Assembly (NCBI GenBank): GCA_014155875.1
Contig: JACEFZ010027773.1
Location: 62,001-126,000, forward strand
Source: Cepaea nemoralis
Taxonomy: Eukaryota > Mollusca > Gastropoda > Stylommatophora > Helicidae
Reading direction: 5' to 3'
Length of the DNA: 64,000 bases
Shown here: one piece after another, positions 29,165 through 39,555 of the stretch
Layout of the letters: each line of letters starts with the position of its first letter
Numbering within the stretch: the first letter of the stretch is position 1
Made by a program: the position numbers and the translations under genes
The notes under the pieces: generated by a model
What the model was told of the DNA's origin: nothing
Seen by the model: the letters and a program-made list of their open reading frames with translations, nothing else
Databases searched by the model: none

Positions 29165-30055
29165 TCAATGCTAGTTCCGAATTTGGTTTAACAATTAGCA
29201 ATAAGAAGACAGATTATGTCAGAAGGTGCACATGGGCCACCATCAATCTATATTGACGACGCCGAACTGGAGATTGTAGACCATGTTACATATCTACGAT
29301 CAGAGGTAAATAGCAAATTATTCCTAGATCAGGAAATCAGCATCAGGATTGGTAAGGCAGCAACAACAATGAACAGGTTAACAAAAAGAGTCTGGGAGAG
29401 CAGGAAGCTTACTGCCAAAACAAAAGTCCGTGTCTATCGAGCCTGTGTCCTTAATACTCTTCTTTATGGCAGTGAGGCCGTGACAACTTACTCACACCAA
29501 GAGAAACGTTTAAACAGCTTTCATATGCGGTATCTGCGAAGAATACTTGGCATTAAGTGCCAAGACAAAATCACAAATACTGAAGTATTGGAAACATCAG
29601 GTTGTGTAACGGTATATTCCATGCTCAGTCTTCGGAGACTTAGATGGATAGGACACGTTAGGAGGATGGATGATGGTAGAATACCAAAGGACATCTTTTT
29701 TGGTGAATTACAGATAGGTAAGAGATCTCAGTGCCGGACTCTAGTACGATACAAAGATGTGTGTAAGCTGGACATGATTGATACAGGCATTGATAATGCT
29801 GAATGTGTTGCATGGAGGGCAAATATCAGAAATGGAATAAAGACAAAGGAGAAAAATAGTGCAGAATAAGTCACACACCGAGCGTGTGAGACGTAAGATC
29901 GTCATGGTGATGAAAATGACCATGTGTTCACATGCATCCATTGTGGACAATAATTTACAGCGCGAACTGGCCTTAACAGTCGCATTCGCCACCGCCATGG
30001 GTTGTAGTTATTAATCGTTTTTGAAGAACAATGTACCAAACTATAGTCTTTCGAG
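29165..30055 (+). mobile_element. LINE-F copy, post-RT to 3' end
   Basis: It starts at 'SSEFGLTISNKKTD' and ends at GACGGCAAGGTGCCAATTC, like the 15387 and 62000 copies. It contains a 217-aa open frame (29216-29869) and, after a break near 29870, a degraded zinc-finger segment (CATCCATTGTGGACAATAATT region, 29935-29990). Confidence 0.87.
29216..29869 (+). pseudogene. LINE-F ORF, C-terminal domain
   Basis: The 217 residues belong to the region after the RT of a non-LTR element. Landmarks are 'YIDDAELEIVDHVTYL' (1-35), 'IRIGKAATTMNRLTKRVW' (about 43-60), 'KTKVRVYRACVLNTLLYGSE' (67-88), 'FHMRYLRRILGIKCQDK' (101-118), 'RRLRWIGHVRRMDDGRIPKD' (138-157) and 'RYKDVCKLDMIDTGIDN' near the end. The first Met is an accident of 5' truncation. 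The catalytic RT motifs are upstream and absent. The family is widespread in invertebrates, usually closing with a C2H2 finger, which here is frameshifted. Confidence 0.85.
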
Positions 30056-30081
30056 ACGGCAAGGTGCCAATTCACTTTAGT

Positions 30082-30350
30082 CCATGATTTACAGTTTATT
30101 TCTCAGCTTGGTATTGATTCCATGATTTACAGACAGTTTATTTCTCAGCTAGGTGTTTAGATTCTATGATTTACAGACAGTTTATTTCTCAGCTTTGTAT
30201 TCAGAACATGATTTACAGACAGTTTATTTCTCAGCTTGGTATTGAGTCCGTGATTTACAGACAGTTTATTTCTCAGCTAGGTGTTTAGATTCTATGATTT
30301 ACAGACAGTTTATTTCTCAGCTTTGTATTCAGTACATGATTTACAGACAC
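30082..30350 (+). repeat. 42-44 bp minisatellite, 7 units
   Basis: The unit core is TGATTTACAGACAGTTTATT then TCTCAGCT, followed by three alternative ends: TGGTATTGAGTCC, AGGTGTTTAGATTCTA and TTGTATTCAGWACA. The order of the end types repeats, giving a three-unit higher-order period. It begins right after the LINE-F 3' end. Confidence 0.92.
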
Positions 30351-30741
30351 TCCGCACGATGGGCAGTTCGTAACAATAACTCTCGTTTCCGTTTCTTCCA
30401 ATGACGCTGTTCTGAAACGCAGAATGGTCTTGATCCAGTGAAATGCACGCATTCCGTTTTATTTTGTGCATCAGATGGAATACACAGAATGTTTTTAAAC
30501 CGATGGAATATTCCATTTACTTGGATTATTATGTGCACTTTGTTACTGTCACCATTTGGTGTAATTGTTGGCCTACATGGTTGGACGTTAAGAGGCGGAA
30601 TATTACGAATGTAATAATTAAAGCGCAAGTATGAGCACATAGTCACGAGTTTTTCTAATAGTCAAAATTCGTTTTGTTACTGGAATCTCTCGATTCCGGA
30701 CCAGATCATTTAAAACCGCTGGCCGTAGCCAGCGTGCAGGG

Positions 30742-30960
30742 ATCATCATCATTATGTGCCTTACTAAATAGAGTAGGCACGTGTGTCTCAACAGATAAGG
30801 ATCCCAGATTTTCTGGATTAATTCCATCGGTCATATTTCACCGCTGTCTTAGGCCATCCATTTCTCTCGATTTGCCTCTGCCTCCTCTACCGCTGATGTG
30901 TTAAGTCGTCACGATGTTCTTCAATATCTCTCTTGTTATTGTATGAGCGAAGAACATTGT
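30742..30960 (-). mobile_element. LINE fragment (J/A-like)
   Basis: Minus-strand pieces 'NNKRDIEEHRDDLT', 'GRGGRGKSREMDGL' and a GATGATGATCC end suggest the post-RT region and tail of a LINE. It is too mutated to assign firmly. Confidence 0.5.
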
Positions 30961-31231
30961 TTATCTCTCGATTCATTGTTAATCGTATATAGTGAGGCGT
31001 TAAAAGACAGAATATTACCAAGTGTATATTAAAATCCCAGGTGGTAGTTTGGAGGTACCTATACTTAATTGGAAATGAGTTTCCTTCACACTACTTCGTT
31101 TAGTTAGCGCTGATTTTCACCTGCTCATTTACTGTCTATGTATATTTTCCTTTCTTTACTTAATCATCGACTAAATGTGTACATGTGTACCCCTGCTTTA
31201 ATATTTAAAGCACATTGCTTTGATGTTATGA

Positions 31232-31356
<125 letters not shown>

Positions 31357-31624
31357 CCTCAAACACCGATATATGCATTGATACGTGCTTTTCATTTTTA
31401 ATATGGAAAGCAGATGTCTTGTTATTTTGATGCAGCTGTTTTAACCTTTTTCTTGCTCATTAAAATATTTGGCAAATTCTCATTTTGTTTACAAATGTTC
31501 GTTAGACGTGTGCTCTACAAATGCGACCGACGAATTCTTAAGTCTTAAGCGTGTTGCTATGGTTTAGTGGTTCTAAAACAATTAGATCTCATTGGCATGT
31601 TTGAATTTTACACCGGGGATACCC

Positions 31625-31767
31625 CGAGGACGTTCACAAGCCTCTGTTTATGTGGCTTGTACTATCAGTGATTATATGACGTGTAATTTTTCACAAGCTA
31701 TCAACGACTCCTATAAAAGGTCTCAGGGTCATCCGGATGTCCGCAGACCACGCTTTGAGAAACACTG
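31625..31767 (-). mobile_element. hAT-like terminus, one-sided
   Basis: The reverse complement starts CAGTGTTTCTCAAAGCGTGG then TCTGCGGAC. This is the CAGNG-TTCTCAAA terminal motif common in hAT elements. I found no partner end nearby, so this is a solo or truncated remnant. The left limit is a guess. Confidence 0.5.
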
Positions 31768-31845
31768 ATTTAACTAATTCAGAGCATAGTTATTTCTTGG
31801 CGTGAAAGGAATGTATTTTTTAACTTTAACATCTAACCATTGATT

Positions 31846-31862
31846 TTTTTTTTTTTTTTTTT
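31846..31862 (+). repeat. Poly-T tract
   Basis: A run of about 17 T. Confidence 0.9.
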
Positions 31863-31939
31863 ATTTTCACGCTCCCTCGATCCTCCATTTCTGTTAAAGT
31901 GGACTACGCAAATATAATAATTCCAAATGGGAATTTCTA

Positions 31940-32092
31940 CTTCTTTCTTCTTCTTCTTCTTTCTTCTTCTTCTTCTTCTTCTTCTTCTTCTTCTTCTTCT
32001 TCTTCTTCTTCTTCTTCTTTTCCCCTGTATCCGCCATTGAGGTATAGGCCGTCAGGTGGGGGGGGGGGGAATATGGGGGGGGGGGGGGGGGG
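31940..32092 (+). repeat. (CTT)n followed by poly-G
   Basis: About 27 CTT units (31940-32018) are followed at 32056-32092 by two G runs split by AATAT. Between them, the minus strand reads 'LYLNGGYRGK', similar to the LINE-N end 'DYLCPNGG'. The CTT tract may therefore be a LINE-N-type tail on the minus strand. Confidence 0.9.
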
Positions 32093-32261
32093 AATGTTAA
32101 TTGCATACTTCTTGATTGCTCTCAGCTGATTTGTGCCTTTTTTGTATGCATTGCACTGTCTTAGGCCTGTTGTATTGGTTCATGTGATCTATGGTTAGTA
32201 TCCTTTGTTGTTCATTTTCCAGGCACTTTCGTAAATAATACTGCAACAGCTACTACTACTA

Positions 32262-32446
32262 CTTATTTGCAACAGCTGGAAGGATACATGGGAACAGAAA
32301 TGGGAGACGGCGAGAGAAGATTCATCGTGGCACGGAAAATGTCAACACAATTAATAGAAACATCTTCTGGAGATCATGCGGTTTAGTGAAGCTATTTGGC
32401 GCATAACAAACCCGTAATGATGATGATGTTGATGATAGGGGTCAGC
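32262..32446 (+). mobile_element. LINE 3' end, unassigned family
   Basis: A purine-rich segment ('EKIHRGTENVNTINRNIFW') leads into a GATGATGATGTTGATGAT tail, the layout of the other LINE 3' ends here. There is no diagnostic motif. Confidence 0.4.
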
Positions 32447-32447
32447 A

Positions 32448-32572
32448 TGGCCGAATGGATAAGACCGTTTGCTCTTAAACTTTTCGTGCGCTGATGCCGA
32501 GACAACGGGTCAGTTGGACTGGAATGTTGACTTCTCGTCCTTGATTTGGGGTTGTAAATTACAATGAATATA
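32448..32572 (+). mobile_element. SINE-3, 5' part
   Basis: GGTCAGCATGGCCGAATGGA (A box), CGTGCGCTGATGCCGAG and TGTTGACTTCTCGTCCTTG. The 3' third is missing and GAT/GT repeats follow. Confidence 0.8.
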
Positions 32573-32579
32573 ATGATGT

Positions 32580-32636
32580 CGATGATGATGATGATTTGTG
32601 CGTGTGTGTGTGTGTGCGCGTGCGCGCGCGCGTTTG
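32580..32636 (+). repeat. (GAT)n and (GT/GC)n
   Basis: Short GAT run, then TGTG and GCGC runs. Confidence 0.9.
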
Positions 32637-32845
32637 TGTATGTTTTCTAGCGTAATGCACATTACTTCTACACGACTCAGCGAACGCGATTGAAGATGTA
32701 ATATATGTTTTTACTACGAGCAACGGATAGAATCATTTGTGTTCTCCAAAGCTTAATCAGTATAATAATCAAGAGCATCGCGTGACACATGGGTTCTGTT
32801 TACCGCTCCTGCACACCAAAAGTTATCAAGACCCCCTGCTCGATT

Positions 32846-33235
32846 TACGAGGGTCGTCCAGTGAGTATCCGGACTGATGTTGTCTCTAGATAACTATAAT
32901 AGCGGAATTGAAATTACGTGTACTATTATTCGACGTGGTCATCTGCTACTGCAAAACATTTTTGTTTCCCATCGGACTACGAGCTTCTGAATTCCGGCGG
33001 CATAAAATTATCTTGGCTTGTCCATGAACCAATGGAGAACCGCCTCATGAACTTCCTCATTTGTTGCAAACGTGTGTCCTTCTAGATGCTGTTTAGAGGG
33101 ACAAAACCGTTAAAATCACACGGAGCCAAGCCGCAGGTGTGGTAGTACCTTCCAATTGAAATGGTCAATAGTTGCTATAGTTTTGGCAGCGGTATGGGGT
33201 TTCGCGTTGTCTTGTTGAAGGATGACACATTTACT
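32846..33235 (-). pseudogene. mariner transposase, C-terminal part
   Basis: Minus-strand reading gives 'VILQQDNAKPHTAAKTIATI', which contains the second catalytic Asp of the D-D-34D mariner transposase, and 'FNWKVLPH'. In a shifted frame comes 'CGLAPCDFNGFVPLNSI', with the third Asp. Then 'EGHTFATNEEVHEAVLHWF', 'FYAAGIQKLVVRWE' and a degraded end follow. The outer end at 32848, ACGAGGGTCGTCCAGTGAG, looks like the terminal repeat, preceded by TA. The N-terminal half is missing. Two frameshifts and stops make it dead. Confidence 0.78.
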
Positions 33236-33244
33236 AAATATTTA

Positions 33245-33475
33245 TGTACGGGAAGAGGTGCATGAAGAAAGGGGTGTAGAGGGCAGAGGGAAAAAGTAAA
33301 GAAGGAGGAGGAAGATGAGAAGAAGAAAAAGAAAAGAAGAATACTGGAACGTGAAAGAAGAGAAAGAGGAGGAAAAGAAAGAGGAAAGTGGATGTGATGG
33401 CGACGTCGGCGAATACCAATCGATGGTGGAATAGGTAGAAGAAGAGATAGAGGAAGAAGGCGATCAATAAATAAG
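33245..33475 (+). repeat. Purine-rich GA/AAG stretch
   Basis: Imperfect GAAGA/GGAGGA sequence, with long Ser/Phe/Leu-rich frames on the opposite strand. It starts where the mariner relic ends. Confidence 0.75.
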
Positions 33476-33671
33476 TTTAAATGCACAGATGATAGCCCTT
33501 GAACGCAACCAATCAATAAAACATTGCTTCCAGAAATGGAATCCCAAAGTCAGCTAAGTGCATTTGATCAATGTTCTCGTCAAGTCCTCCACCTGTCACA
33601 CAAAGCGATCCTGGCAAGCTTAACACTCGTACATCCTTCTCTGAGTGATGCTAGTCTAACAGGCAATGCTG

Positions 33672-33915
33672 CCCTGTTTGTAAATTATCACTTAACCGAT
33701 GTATGGCAGTAGTTCAGGTTAATAACACCTAGAGTGTGTGACTAACTATCACTTAACGAATGAATGGCAGTATTTGAGGTTATTACCCAGGTTGTGTGAC
33801 AAGTTAACACCTAACGGATGTATAGCATTATTTGGGGATAATGTTATCTTGGCTTTGATAAACACTTAATGGATGTATAACAGTAGTTGCGGCTGATATT
33901 ATCTAGGGTGTGTGG
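33672..33915 (+). repeat. About 62-bp degenerate tandem repeat, 4 units
   Basis: ATCACTTAACCGATGTATGGC, ATCACTTAACGAATGAATGG, AACACCTAACGGATGTATAG and AAACACTTAATGGATGTATA recur at about 60-bp spacing, each followed by a GTGTGTGRC phrase. Confidence 0.8.
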
Positions 33916-34066
33916 CACGATGTAAGTGGGCAGTAACTTGTATCAATTAATTTTTTTCGAAGTGTAAGGGTTATATTTTTTTAACATCCACTCGATTTAT
34001 GTAAATAACACGAACGACGTTTTCTTGTATTCTTCATGCTTTCTTATTGTTGCTGCTCTTTGGTCT

Positions 34067-34255
34067 TTTCTTCTTCTTCTTCTTCTTCTTCTTCTTCTTC
34101 TTCTTCTTCTTCTTCTTCTTCTTCTTCTTCTTCTTCTTCTTCTTCTTCTTCTTCTTCTTCTTCTTCTTCTTCTTCATCTTGTTCATCTTGTTCTTGTACA
34201 CCTTCGTCTTTCTTCTTCTTTTGCTTCTTCTTCTGCTTCTTCGTCTGATTCTTCT

Positions 34256-34287
<32 letters not shown>

Positions 34288-34292
34288 TTCTT

Positions 34293-34322
<30 letters not shown>
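34067..34322 (+). repeat. (CTT)n array
   Basis: Two long TTC blocks (34067-34173 and 34253-34322) separated by TTCATC/TTGTTC-rich sequence. The 172-aa Arg/Lys-rich minus frame and the Leu/Phe/Ser plus frames are artefacts. Confidence 0.97.
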
Positions 34323-34323
<1 letters not shown>

Positions 34324-34790
34324 ATCGTCCTCTTTTTCGCGAGTCCTGCCTAGAGTTGACATAGATGATCATGAATCCCCAGCCCTCTGTGACATCCGAG
34401 GATTTCAGGAAGCTAGCTGCAAAAGCAATACACAGTTGTACTTCCTTGCATAATGTTGATTTCTCTATTACAGTTCTGCTGTTAAAGTTCCCATAAATGT
34501 CGGGTTTATATGCTTTTAGTGAATTATAAAATACTACCTGAATCGCCAACACTTTGGTGTTTATGTTCCTCCCGATTCACATTCTTCTCAAACATCAATA
34601 TTGTTTTGTCAAAAGAAAACTGCACATTGTGGATACCGACCGTTACCACCACCCGTTATCAGCCGAGTGTATTTGGACGTTCGGCGAGTCAGATACTTTC
34701 TTGAAATATAGTAATTTCTTTTCCTGACCTTATCTGTTTCCCAACAATCTCCTGTCTGCACATACCTGGTCTGTACTATCATCACACTGA
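34323..34790. other. Unassigned interval
   Basis: No element or exon recognised. Confidence 0.4.
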
Positions 34791-34827
34791 AAGACTCAGT
34801 TTTAATGCAACACTTATTATGTCTGCT

Positions 34828-35045
34828 GTCACAGATTAGTTATTTGGCTCATCCTTATAAAGCAGTTATCATTTCACTTGTCACGAATCAGTTATGTTCT
34901 TTTCTTCGTACAAAAATAATCATTCAAGTTGTCAAGAATCATTTATTATCTTGTTTTAAGTGAAAACTTTATCATTACGATTGTCATGAATCAAGTTATA
35001 TTCAAATGTTATAATGTGAACTGTCATGAATAAATTATGTCCTTA
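34828..35045 (+). repeat. About 58-bp degenerate repeat
   Basis: TGTCACGAATCAGTTATGTTC, TGTCAAGAATCATTTATTAT, TGTCATGAATCAAGTTATAT and TGTCATGAATAAATTATGTC recur about 50-60 bp apart. Confidence 0.7.
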
Positions 35046-35237
35046 TCCTCACGTGCAAATTAGCATTACCGTTGTTGTCGTTTTCGTTCCATAGCACAGC
35101 ACACTTGCATCTGTCCTGCGTTTACACTTTAGTGTGCACATTTCACATAAGCTGTAATAAAAGTATCAATGTTGTCTTGTTTGCATTCTACCAGTGAAAA
35201 TATTTGCTTAACGTTGTATTTGTTATTGTCTTCGCAG

Positions 35238-35466
35238 ATGAAGTTCACGGTCAACATTGGAAGAATAACTATCAAGGCAGTTTCATCAACCATGTTCTTC
35301 GATGGACATATGCGCATGAAAACGCGGGGATTTTCTGCTGACCATACATTGACATCAGTGACATACACTACAACTTACACAGCACTTCTTTCTGAAACAG
35401 ATATCAACAATTTGCTACATATGTCAACTACTAACCAAGTCAGTGAAGAAATTGGGAGACAAGATG
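35238..35466 (+). CDS. Candidate host exon, unknown protein
   Basis: A pyrimidine-rich acceptor (TTATTGTCTTCGCAG) precedes ATGAAGTTC, and a possible donor G|GTAATC follows at 35467. Between them, 76 codons read 'MKFTVNIGRITIKAVSSTMF', then 'DGHMRMKTRGFSADHTL' and 'ETDINNLLHMSTTNQVSEE'. The composition is balanced and normal for a protein, unlike the repeat-derived frames nearby. The frame extends openly from 35169 to 35585. I do not recognise a domain. It could equally be part of an unknown transposon or a chance frame. Confidence 0.3.
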
Positions 35467-35550
35467 GTAATCATTTACTAAGAACATATTGGACATGTGT
35501 TATTGCTGTTTCTTACAGGCATGAGCAAATACAACGAATCATACTCATAG

Positions 35551-35916
35551 TCATCATCATCTTCCACTTTTACTGTCAATGGTAGCGGGGAGGATTAATG
35601 TTCCAGCGCCCCATGGGTGGCACTGGATAGTATCATTCCATGTGATTTTACAATATCTTTGAAATTGTCAATCCATTTTCTTCTCGGGCGTTCTCTTGGT
35701 CTCGTATCTGATCTTCCTTACGGTAGCCCCATTGTTCGTAACTGATCGTGTTGCATTCTAACGAGATAGCCAAACTATTTGATCTTCTGCTTTTCAATGT
35801 ATGTGACATAAGGTAACACTGTCTGTCTAACATCATTTCTTACTTGGTCTATGATGGTTGTTGATTTTGCGGATTGTTATGTGGATAATGTCCAAGATTG
35901 ACACTGGTAGCATAGA
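35551..35916 (-). mobile_element. LINE-B relic with internal deletion
   Basis: On the minus strand: CTATGCTACCAGTGTCAATC, then a jump to AAGAAATGATGTTAGACAGAC (about 60 bp deleted). It continues with GAAAAGCAGAAGATCAAATAG and AGAAGAAAATGGATTGAC, ending AGTAAAAGTGGAAGATGATG. The tail is (GAT)n. The C-terminus in the correct frame reads 'TIDSKSGR' then TGA. Confidence 0.85.
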
Positions 35917-35919
35917 GTG

Positions 35920-36825
35920 AAACATTATGTAATGTTTGTTTGTATTGATTAGTGAAGTGTTAATGTGTTAAGCACATGTTTCCATCTTAATACGCGTATG
36001 TAAATTTCACATTGAAAGCATGTATATATAGATAAGAATATAAGATATAGTATTTTAATTGTAATAAAATTATGCATATATAAAGACATGCGAAGGATTA
36101 AACAAGACTGTAGTAATATATAACAAACATACTGGATTGAAAGTAGTAGCGACAGTAGTATTTTTATGTGAACGTCATGATATTCTGTAAATGTAGTTTA
36201 TATAGCATTATCGTTTCAAAAGGTAATAACTGAAGGCTGATGGTAAAACCTAAAGGTAAAAACTGAAGATAAACACTGAAGGTAAACAAAACAATTTGTT
36301 GTCAATTCATAACAATGGAACACGCTATGAATTGAATGTAATGGCTCAAGTAAAGTTTTAACAATTGGCTATAACATATGAAGGTTTCCATGAGATAGAA
36401 CCTGGAGTCTATAGAAAACCACACCACATAAATTGTAACTATACTCATTCATTTTTTTTTTCATCAGAGGGAGTGTGTCACGCGTAGTTATGTACATCAC
36501 AGGTCGCTGACTCTGATTTCAGCATTTAATTGTCTTCGGTTTTCTTTTTCCCTAGATACATTCCATACAAGTTAACGAATTCTACACTAATCAGTAGTGT
36601 TTCCAAACAAATTTGCCAGGACTGTAGCCTCATCGCCTACTCTTTGCTATCTCCAGCTGCCATTTGATTTTTAGCGTGCACAACGTGCACAAGGCACCTC
36701 CTGTTTTTCTTCCTTATTAGAGACAGCTGATTATTCCATGTCACTATCTAACACTTCAGCTGCGGTATGAAATCATTAGAAATAAATTATTCAGTTAGAA
36801 ATCAACACTATGCTATGATTCAAAC
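35920..36825. other. Unassigned AT-rich interval
   Basis: A GGTAAWAACTGAAG phrase recurs at 36220-36290. The 36610-36720 part, minus strand, resembles a decayed LINE-E end. Otherwise nothing is recognised. Confidence 0.4.
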
Positions 36826-36827
36826 CT

Positions 36828-37180
36828 TCCTCTTCTGTTGCCCTTTATCCCCCATTGGGACATAGGTAGTCAACCAAACCACCACAAGCCGTCCTATCTG
36901 TTGCTATCTCTTGCAGCTTCTGATACCTCTTTCCGGTATTATTCGTTTCCGTCTGTAATTTTTATCCCCGTGTGTTTTTAGTTAACCCGCTATTTTGTTT
37001 GCCTAGTGAATTCCAGACAAGAGAATGTCTAGTTATAGTGTCTTCGGGTTTTCTCAGTGTGTGTCCTATCAAGGGCCTGCATCTTTTCCTCGCCTCTTGG
37101 TTCACTGAATGTTTTTTCCCCCCGCTCATTCGCTTTCAATCTAAGCGTAGTCCATACATACTACAAACAGTAGCACTGGA
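36828..37180 (-). mobile_element. LINE-N C-terminus
   Basis: The minus strand reads 'RPLIGHTLRKPEDTITRHSL', then 'VWNSLGKQNSGLTKNT' and 'IATDRTAWWRLVDYLCPNGG', followed by an AGAAGAGG tail. This matches the widespread invertebrate LINE ending with 'W-GHTLRR---I-R-AL-WNP-GKR-RGRPK' and a 'DR--WR--V--LCP' finish. Frameshifts are present. Confidence 0.75.
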
Positions 37181-37195
37181 CTGAATTTTGCGTGT

Positions 37196-37400
37196 GGCTT
37201 AGCTTTCCCTATTACCAATGTCCCTCGCCATCAGGCGAACCCATTGCGACTTCAAAGGTACTTGTAATTTACGTTCCCAGGTCAAGGACGAGAAGTCAAC
37301 ATTTTAGACCAACTGTCCGGTTGAGTGTTGAACCCCTTACCTCGGCATCAGCACACCGAGTATTTAAGAACGTGCGTTCCTATCCATTCGGCCAGGATGA
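37196..37400 (-). mobile_element. SINE-3
   Basis: The reverse complement has CTGGCCGAATGGATAGGAAC (A box), GGTAAGGGGTTCAACACTC (B box), GTTGACTTCTCGTCCTTGAC and GGTTCGCCTGATGGCGAGG. It is full length and sits between LINE-N and LINE-K pieces. Confidence 0.86.
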
Positions 37401-37401
37401 C

Positions 37402-37590
37402 TTCTGGTTCACTGAAATGTGTTTATTTCTGTCTATGAGCTCTATATTGGTGATTATGTCACAGCTTTTTATTCCCACTATTCTGCTCAGGCAGCAGTTA
37501 GTGAATGATTGTAGTTTATTAGTAATACATTCCGTCGTTCTCCAACTTTCTGACCCGTACAGTAGTATCCACTTAACATTGTAGTTACAC
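37402..37590 (-). mobile_element. LINE-K fragment
   Basis: 'WILLYGSESWRTTECITNKL', then 'QSFTNCCLSRIVGIKSCD' on the minus strand: the thumb region ('LLYGSE-W--T') of a LINE ORF. It is open over 37380-37592 but truncated at both ends. Confidence 0.75.
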
Positions 37591-37825
37591 ATTCTAAATT
37601 AGGATTCAAACCTAGTAACTGCCCATTCTGAGGTGAACACCATAACTTCTAAGCCTCGTCTCCCTTCATTCACAATGTTTTAATCACGAGAATGTGCAAT
37701 GTTAGCTCACTCTATACCAATAAACTCACCGTGCGTTGATTAGTTACTCATGTTATTACCAAAATACATTTTCTCTTTTCACCTTTTCACTTTATCGGTA
37801 CTTTTACCTTGGATGTTACTGTTGC

Positions 37826-37959
37826 ATGGTCGCGAGGTTTACTGCGCTTGTGTTTAAAATTCCGGTGCGCTGAAGGTCGATGTTAAGCATTCAATCCATA
37901 CATCGGCTAGAGACTTGGGCTTAAATGTTGGCATCTTGTTCAGTAAGCAATGGCAAACT
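37826..37959 (+). mobile_element. SINE-3/1 composite, left part
   Basis: The head GTCGCGAGGTTTACTGCGC, GGTGCGCTGAAGGTCG, then TGTTGGCATCTTGTTCAG joined to AAGCAATGGCAAACT. It is interrupted at 37959 and resumes at 38093. Confidence 0.72.
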
Positions 37960-38092
37960 CATTCATTCATTCATTCAGTAGCATGTCCTTTGCAGAACCT
38001 CGCTCCTATAACAACCTTCCGGAAAACGTATCGGTCATAAGCATGATGTTCCGCGTCCGGCATACCCATCTGGAGATTATCTACCACATCCT
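37960..38092 (-). mobile_element. LINE-H, short insertion in a SINE
   Basis: 133 bp on the minus strand: 'LQDVVDNLQMGMPDAEHHA', 'YDRYVFRKVVIGARFCKGH' and ATE, then TGA within an (AATG)n tail at 37961-37978. GCAAACT at 37953-37959 and 38093-38099 is a 7-bp duplication of the SINE target. It is the same family as 21654-21978. Confidence 0.9.
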
Positions 38093-38168
38093 GCAAACTA
38101 CTGAACGTAAAATTACCTATTAAATCAACCTGGGGTTTGGGGTTGATCGCAACGTACTGCAAACAGCA
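38093..38168 (+). mobile_element. SINE-3/1 composite, right part
   Basis: GCAAACTACTGAACGTAAAA continues the central block cut at 37959, then GGGGTTGATCGCAACGTAC completes the SINE-1-type 3' end. Confidence 0.82.
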
Positions 38169-38490
38169 TGCAACATTTTAGGTTAATGTTCATGTGTATG
38201 TTTCTTCTTCAGTCCTGGATAGTCATCACTTTAATTTCGTCTGTCCTTGACGTCTGTTGTACAATTAGAAACTCCATGACTGAATGTGTTGTTCATGAAT
38301 AGAATATTGTATGAGAGAAGCAGCCTGAAGGTAGCTTTTCTATGTTGTCATAGAACAGAGATTGTGTAGTCTTCAAGCGCTTCCTTCTTGTGCAGCTTCA
38401 TTCTATTTACGTGAAATATTTATCATTGCGTGTCTCGGTATTGTCGCGCTATAGCATACGTCGGCCTGATAACAAAGACAGATCCCTCTT
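38169..38490. other. Unassigned interval
   Basis: Nothing recognised. Confidence 0.4.
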
Positions 38491-38494
38491 CTAT

Positions 38495-38625
38495 TGTCTG
38501 CTTCTTCGTTTTCTTCTTCTTCTTCTTCTTCTTCTTCTTCTTCTTCTTCTTCTTCTTTCTCCTGTTCCTCTTCTTCCTCTCCTCTTTCTTCTCCCATTCT
38601 TCCTCTTCCTCTTCCTTTACTTCTG

Positions 38626-38657
<32 letters not shown>

Positions 38658-38679
38658 TTCTTCTTCTTCTTCTTCTTCT

Positions 38680-38713
<34 letters not shown>

Positions 38714-38886
38714 TACTTCTTCTTCTTAACCCATCCTTCCTCTTCATCTCCTACTTCCATTAATTATTCTGCCCATTCTTCTTCTTCTTCTGCTCCTGTC
38801 TCTTTCTGTATCTTCTTCTTAGCAACATTCTTCTTCTTCTTCTTCTTCTTCTTCTTCTTCTTCTTCTTCTTCTTCTTCTTCTTCTT

Positions 38887-38917
<31 letters not shown>

Positions 38918-38968
38918 TTCTTCTTCTTCTTCTTCTTCTTATTTTCTTCTTCTTCTTCTTCTCCATCC
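38495..38968 (+). repeat. (CTT)n array, three blocks
   Basis: TTC blocks at 38510-38560, 38625-38730 and 38830-38965 are joined by CCTCTTC-rich and unique segments. The phrase AACCCATCCTTCCTCTTCATC at 38727 resembles the LINE-D tail junction at 6290-6310 on the opposite strand. Confidence 0.96.
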
Positions 38969-39233
38969 TCATCCTACACCTCAGGGAAGCAGTATATTTA
39001 CCCTAAGCCTTGATGTACTTGGACAAACTGAAGTCAGTAGTTTCTCCTTGACGTAGTGCTAATGTGTAGACTAGCCTTAACACTTATTGCGCCTGAAGCT
39101 GGTGCAGAATGTACTTCAGTACGATTTGAAGCAGGAAAGTGTGAAATAGGCGCAGAGGATGATGAAGAGATGGACGGCGTAGCTTTAATTTGACCTGTTT
39201 AACGTAATGTACACTGATAATTCATCGGCTTCT

Positions 39234-39344
<111 letters not shown>

Positions 39345-39555
39345 ACTCGTTAACGGTTTCTGTTGCTAGGATACCAGACAGAATCACAAAGGGTATTAAC
39401 AAACGCTAACTCTGGATTTCGAAGTGAAATTTGTTATGGGTTTTTCAAGTCACTAAATTTAATGTTACCACCTCCAACATCCATCTTGAACAAAAAATGG
39501 GAAATTAATTTTATTCAACATTTTTTACTCTTCTTAATAGGCATGTAAAACGATG

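Noticed and set aside
34034..34552. 172-aa Arg/Lys-rich ORF
   Set aside because: Read through (AAG)n on the minus strand. The flanking residues show no domain.
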